A DNA stretch of 64,000 nt from JBNAVJ01 sp049700455 (lineage in GTDB: Bacteria; Bacteroidota; Ignavibacteria; Tepidaquicellales; Tepidaquicellaceae). The notes under the pieces are model-generated. The model was not told the DNA's origin. It made no database searches and saw nothing but the letters and a program-made list of their open reading frames with translations. This document shows, in pieces, positions 63,017 to 64,000 of this stretch. The translations under genes and the position numbers were made by a program. The stretch's first letter is position 1; each line of letters starts with the position of its first letter. The stretch covers positions 124,001-188,000 of the forward strand of contig JBNAVJ010000002.1 of assembly GCA_049700455.1 (NCBI GenBank), written 5' to 3'.

Positions 63017-64000
63017 TTTTCAAAATTTTCTTAACATAGTAATCTAAAATAACATTTGCTACTTTATATTTACTCATCACATTATATTTTTCTACTTCTC
63101 CAGAACGACTCAGTATTGTTATTACATTTGTATCTTTTTCAAAACCTGCCTCTTTATCTCTAAGAGAATTTAATACAATAAAATCAAGATTTTTTCTCTT
63201 TAGTTTTTCTTTTGCATTTTCAAGTTCATTATCAGTCTCAAGAGCAAATCCTACCAGAGCAAATTTCTTTTTATGTTCTCCAAGAAAACCAAGTATATCC
63301 GGAGTCTTGTCAAGTTCCAGTATATAATTTGTCTTCTGAGAAGATTTCTTTATTTTCTTTTCAGAGATATTTTTAACTTTGAAGTCAGCAACCGCAGCAC
63401 TCATTACTATGAGGTCTTTGTCACTAAAATTTAGACGTACTGCTTGAAACATCTCTTCGGCTGTGGTAACTTTAATCAAATTAACCTTTAAAGGTGGTTC
63501 GAGATTTGTTGGACCAGAAATTAAGGTAACTTCCGCACCACGTTCTGCAGCAGCTTGTGCAAGTGAATACCCCATCTTTCCTGATGAATAATTTGAAATG
63601 TATCTGACCGGATCAATAGGTTCCCTTGTTGGTCCTGCTGTTATAAGAACTTTTTTCCCTTTGAGAGCTTTTTTTTTTGAGAGGTAATTACTTAAAAAAT
63701 GAAAAATGTCTTCTGGTTCTGGCATTCTGCCCGGACCTGTCAGCCCACTGGCAAGCTCCCCTTCAACCGGCTCAATAATCCCAAAACCTCGTTCTCTCAG
63801 CAATGATATATTCTTCTGTGTAATAGGATTAATCAACATATCGCTATCCATTGACGGAGCAATTATAACTGGACACCTTGCCGCAAGCACCGTTGTAAGT
63901 AAAAAATTGTCTGCAATCCCGGCTACAATTTTTGCTATTGAGTTTGCTGTAGCCGGGGCAATTAAGAAAACCTCTGCCCACATTCCATAATCAATATGCC
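63009..64000 (-). CDS. coaBC: Bifunctional CoaBC (phosphopantothenoylcysteine decarboxylase/synthase), partial
   Basis: C-terminal 330 codons of the gene; the frame stays open to the right edge (HIDYG precedes MWAE), so the start lies outside. The decarboxylase half ends in IIAPSMDSDML and GELASGLTGPGRM. In the classical enzyme the corresponding Asn and Cys are catalytic; here they are Asp and Ser. The synthase half has ITAGPTREPIDPVRYISN and SSGKMGYSLAQ. Coenzyme A synthesis, cytoplasm. It overlaps the UDG gene by eight bases. Confidence 0.94.
   Translation of the reverse strand, partial: HIDYGMWAEVFLIAPATANSIAKIVAGIADNFLLTTVLAARCPVIIAPSMDSDMLINPITQKNISLLRERGFGIIEPVEGELASGLTGPGRMPEPEDIFHFLSNYLSKKKALKGKKVLITAGPTREPIDPVRYISNYSSGKMGYSLAQAAAERGAEVTLISGPTNLEPPLKVNLIKVTTAEEMFQAVRLNFSDKDLIVMSAAVADFKVKNISEKKIKKSSQKTNYILELDKTPDILGFLGEHKKKFALVGFALETDNELENAKEKLKRKNLDFIVLNSLRDKEAGFEKDTNVITILSRSGEVEKYNVMSKYKVANVILDYYVKKILKNE

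Overview
AT-rich bacterial chromosome, almost completely coding. The combination of features points to the Ignavibacteria/Chlorobi side of the Bacteroidota: a PorV/PorQ-type outer-membrane protein, an LptE-type lipoprotein, an F0F1 ATP synthase operon without atpD/atpC, an AtpB with its own signal-like N-terminus, and glycan export genes. This placement is inferred from gene content; no marker tree was possible. No rRNA, tRNA, CRISPR array, prophage or insertion sequence was seen. No gene-free stretch exceeds about 230 bases.

Layout. 1-4396: a secreted LamG-domain protein running off the left edge, an unknown membrane protein, then cupin_5, DCC-family thiol-disulfide and radical SAM genes. 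4467-10596: metG, folP, a copper P-type ATPase (copA), a heavy-metal-binding lipoprotein and a methyltransferase. 10602-13883 (minus): a small glycan module of GT2, epimerase and GT-C membrane transferase. 14059-19762 (plus): a secreted alpha/beta hydrolase, a sensor-less sigma-54 activator, lptE, a processive-type GT2 and a TPR protein. 19765-27051 (minus): an RqcH/NFACT protein and the ATP synthase operon atpZ, a small membrane protein, atpB-E-F-H-A, a small unknown gene, and atpG. 27100-30911 (minus): a propionyl-CoA carboxylase-type beta subunit, murA and accA. 30920-50131 (minus): a large surface-polysaccharide locus with glycosyltransferases, epimerases, wecB, a flippase, a polymerase/ligase, a Wzz-like chain-length protein, a Wza-like exporter and a phosphohexomutase; it also holds an 823-residue secreted protein of unknown family. 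50162-53914 (minus): a stand-alone B12-binding mutase domain, a UPF0104 membrane protein, maf and proS. 54002-55751 (plus): an SRAP/YedK protein and a PorV-like protein. 55761-64000 (minus, with one plus-strand GNAT): 2-hydroxyacid dehydrogenase, glycerate kinase, a transketolase N-terminal half, plsY, a DUF1460 hydrolase, dnaB, a family-4 uracil-DNA glycosylase and coaBC running off the right edge.

Genes are packed in long operons with ATGA, TTGA, TAATG or TAGTG stop/start overlaps, and TTG and GTG starts are common. The most interesting points are: a 92-codon unknown gene coupled to atpA inside the ATP synthase operon; a GT2 fused to a sugar-phosphate transferase domain that has lost its catalytic Asp-Glu pair; the 823-residue secreted protein in the polysaccharide locus; the cupin/DCC/radical SAM cluster with a perfect palindrome beside a consensus-like promoter; and a transketolase N-half beside glycerate kinase and a hydroxyacid dehydrogenase, without its C-half.
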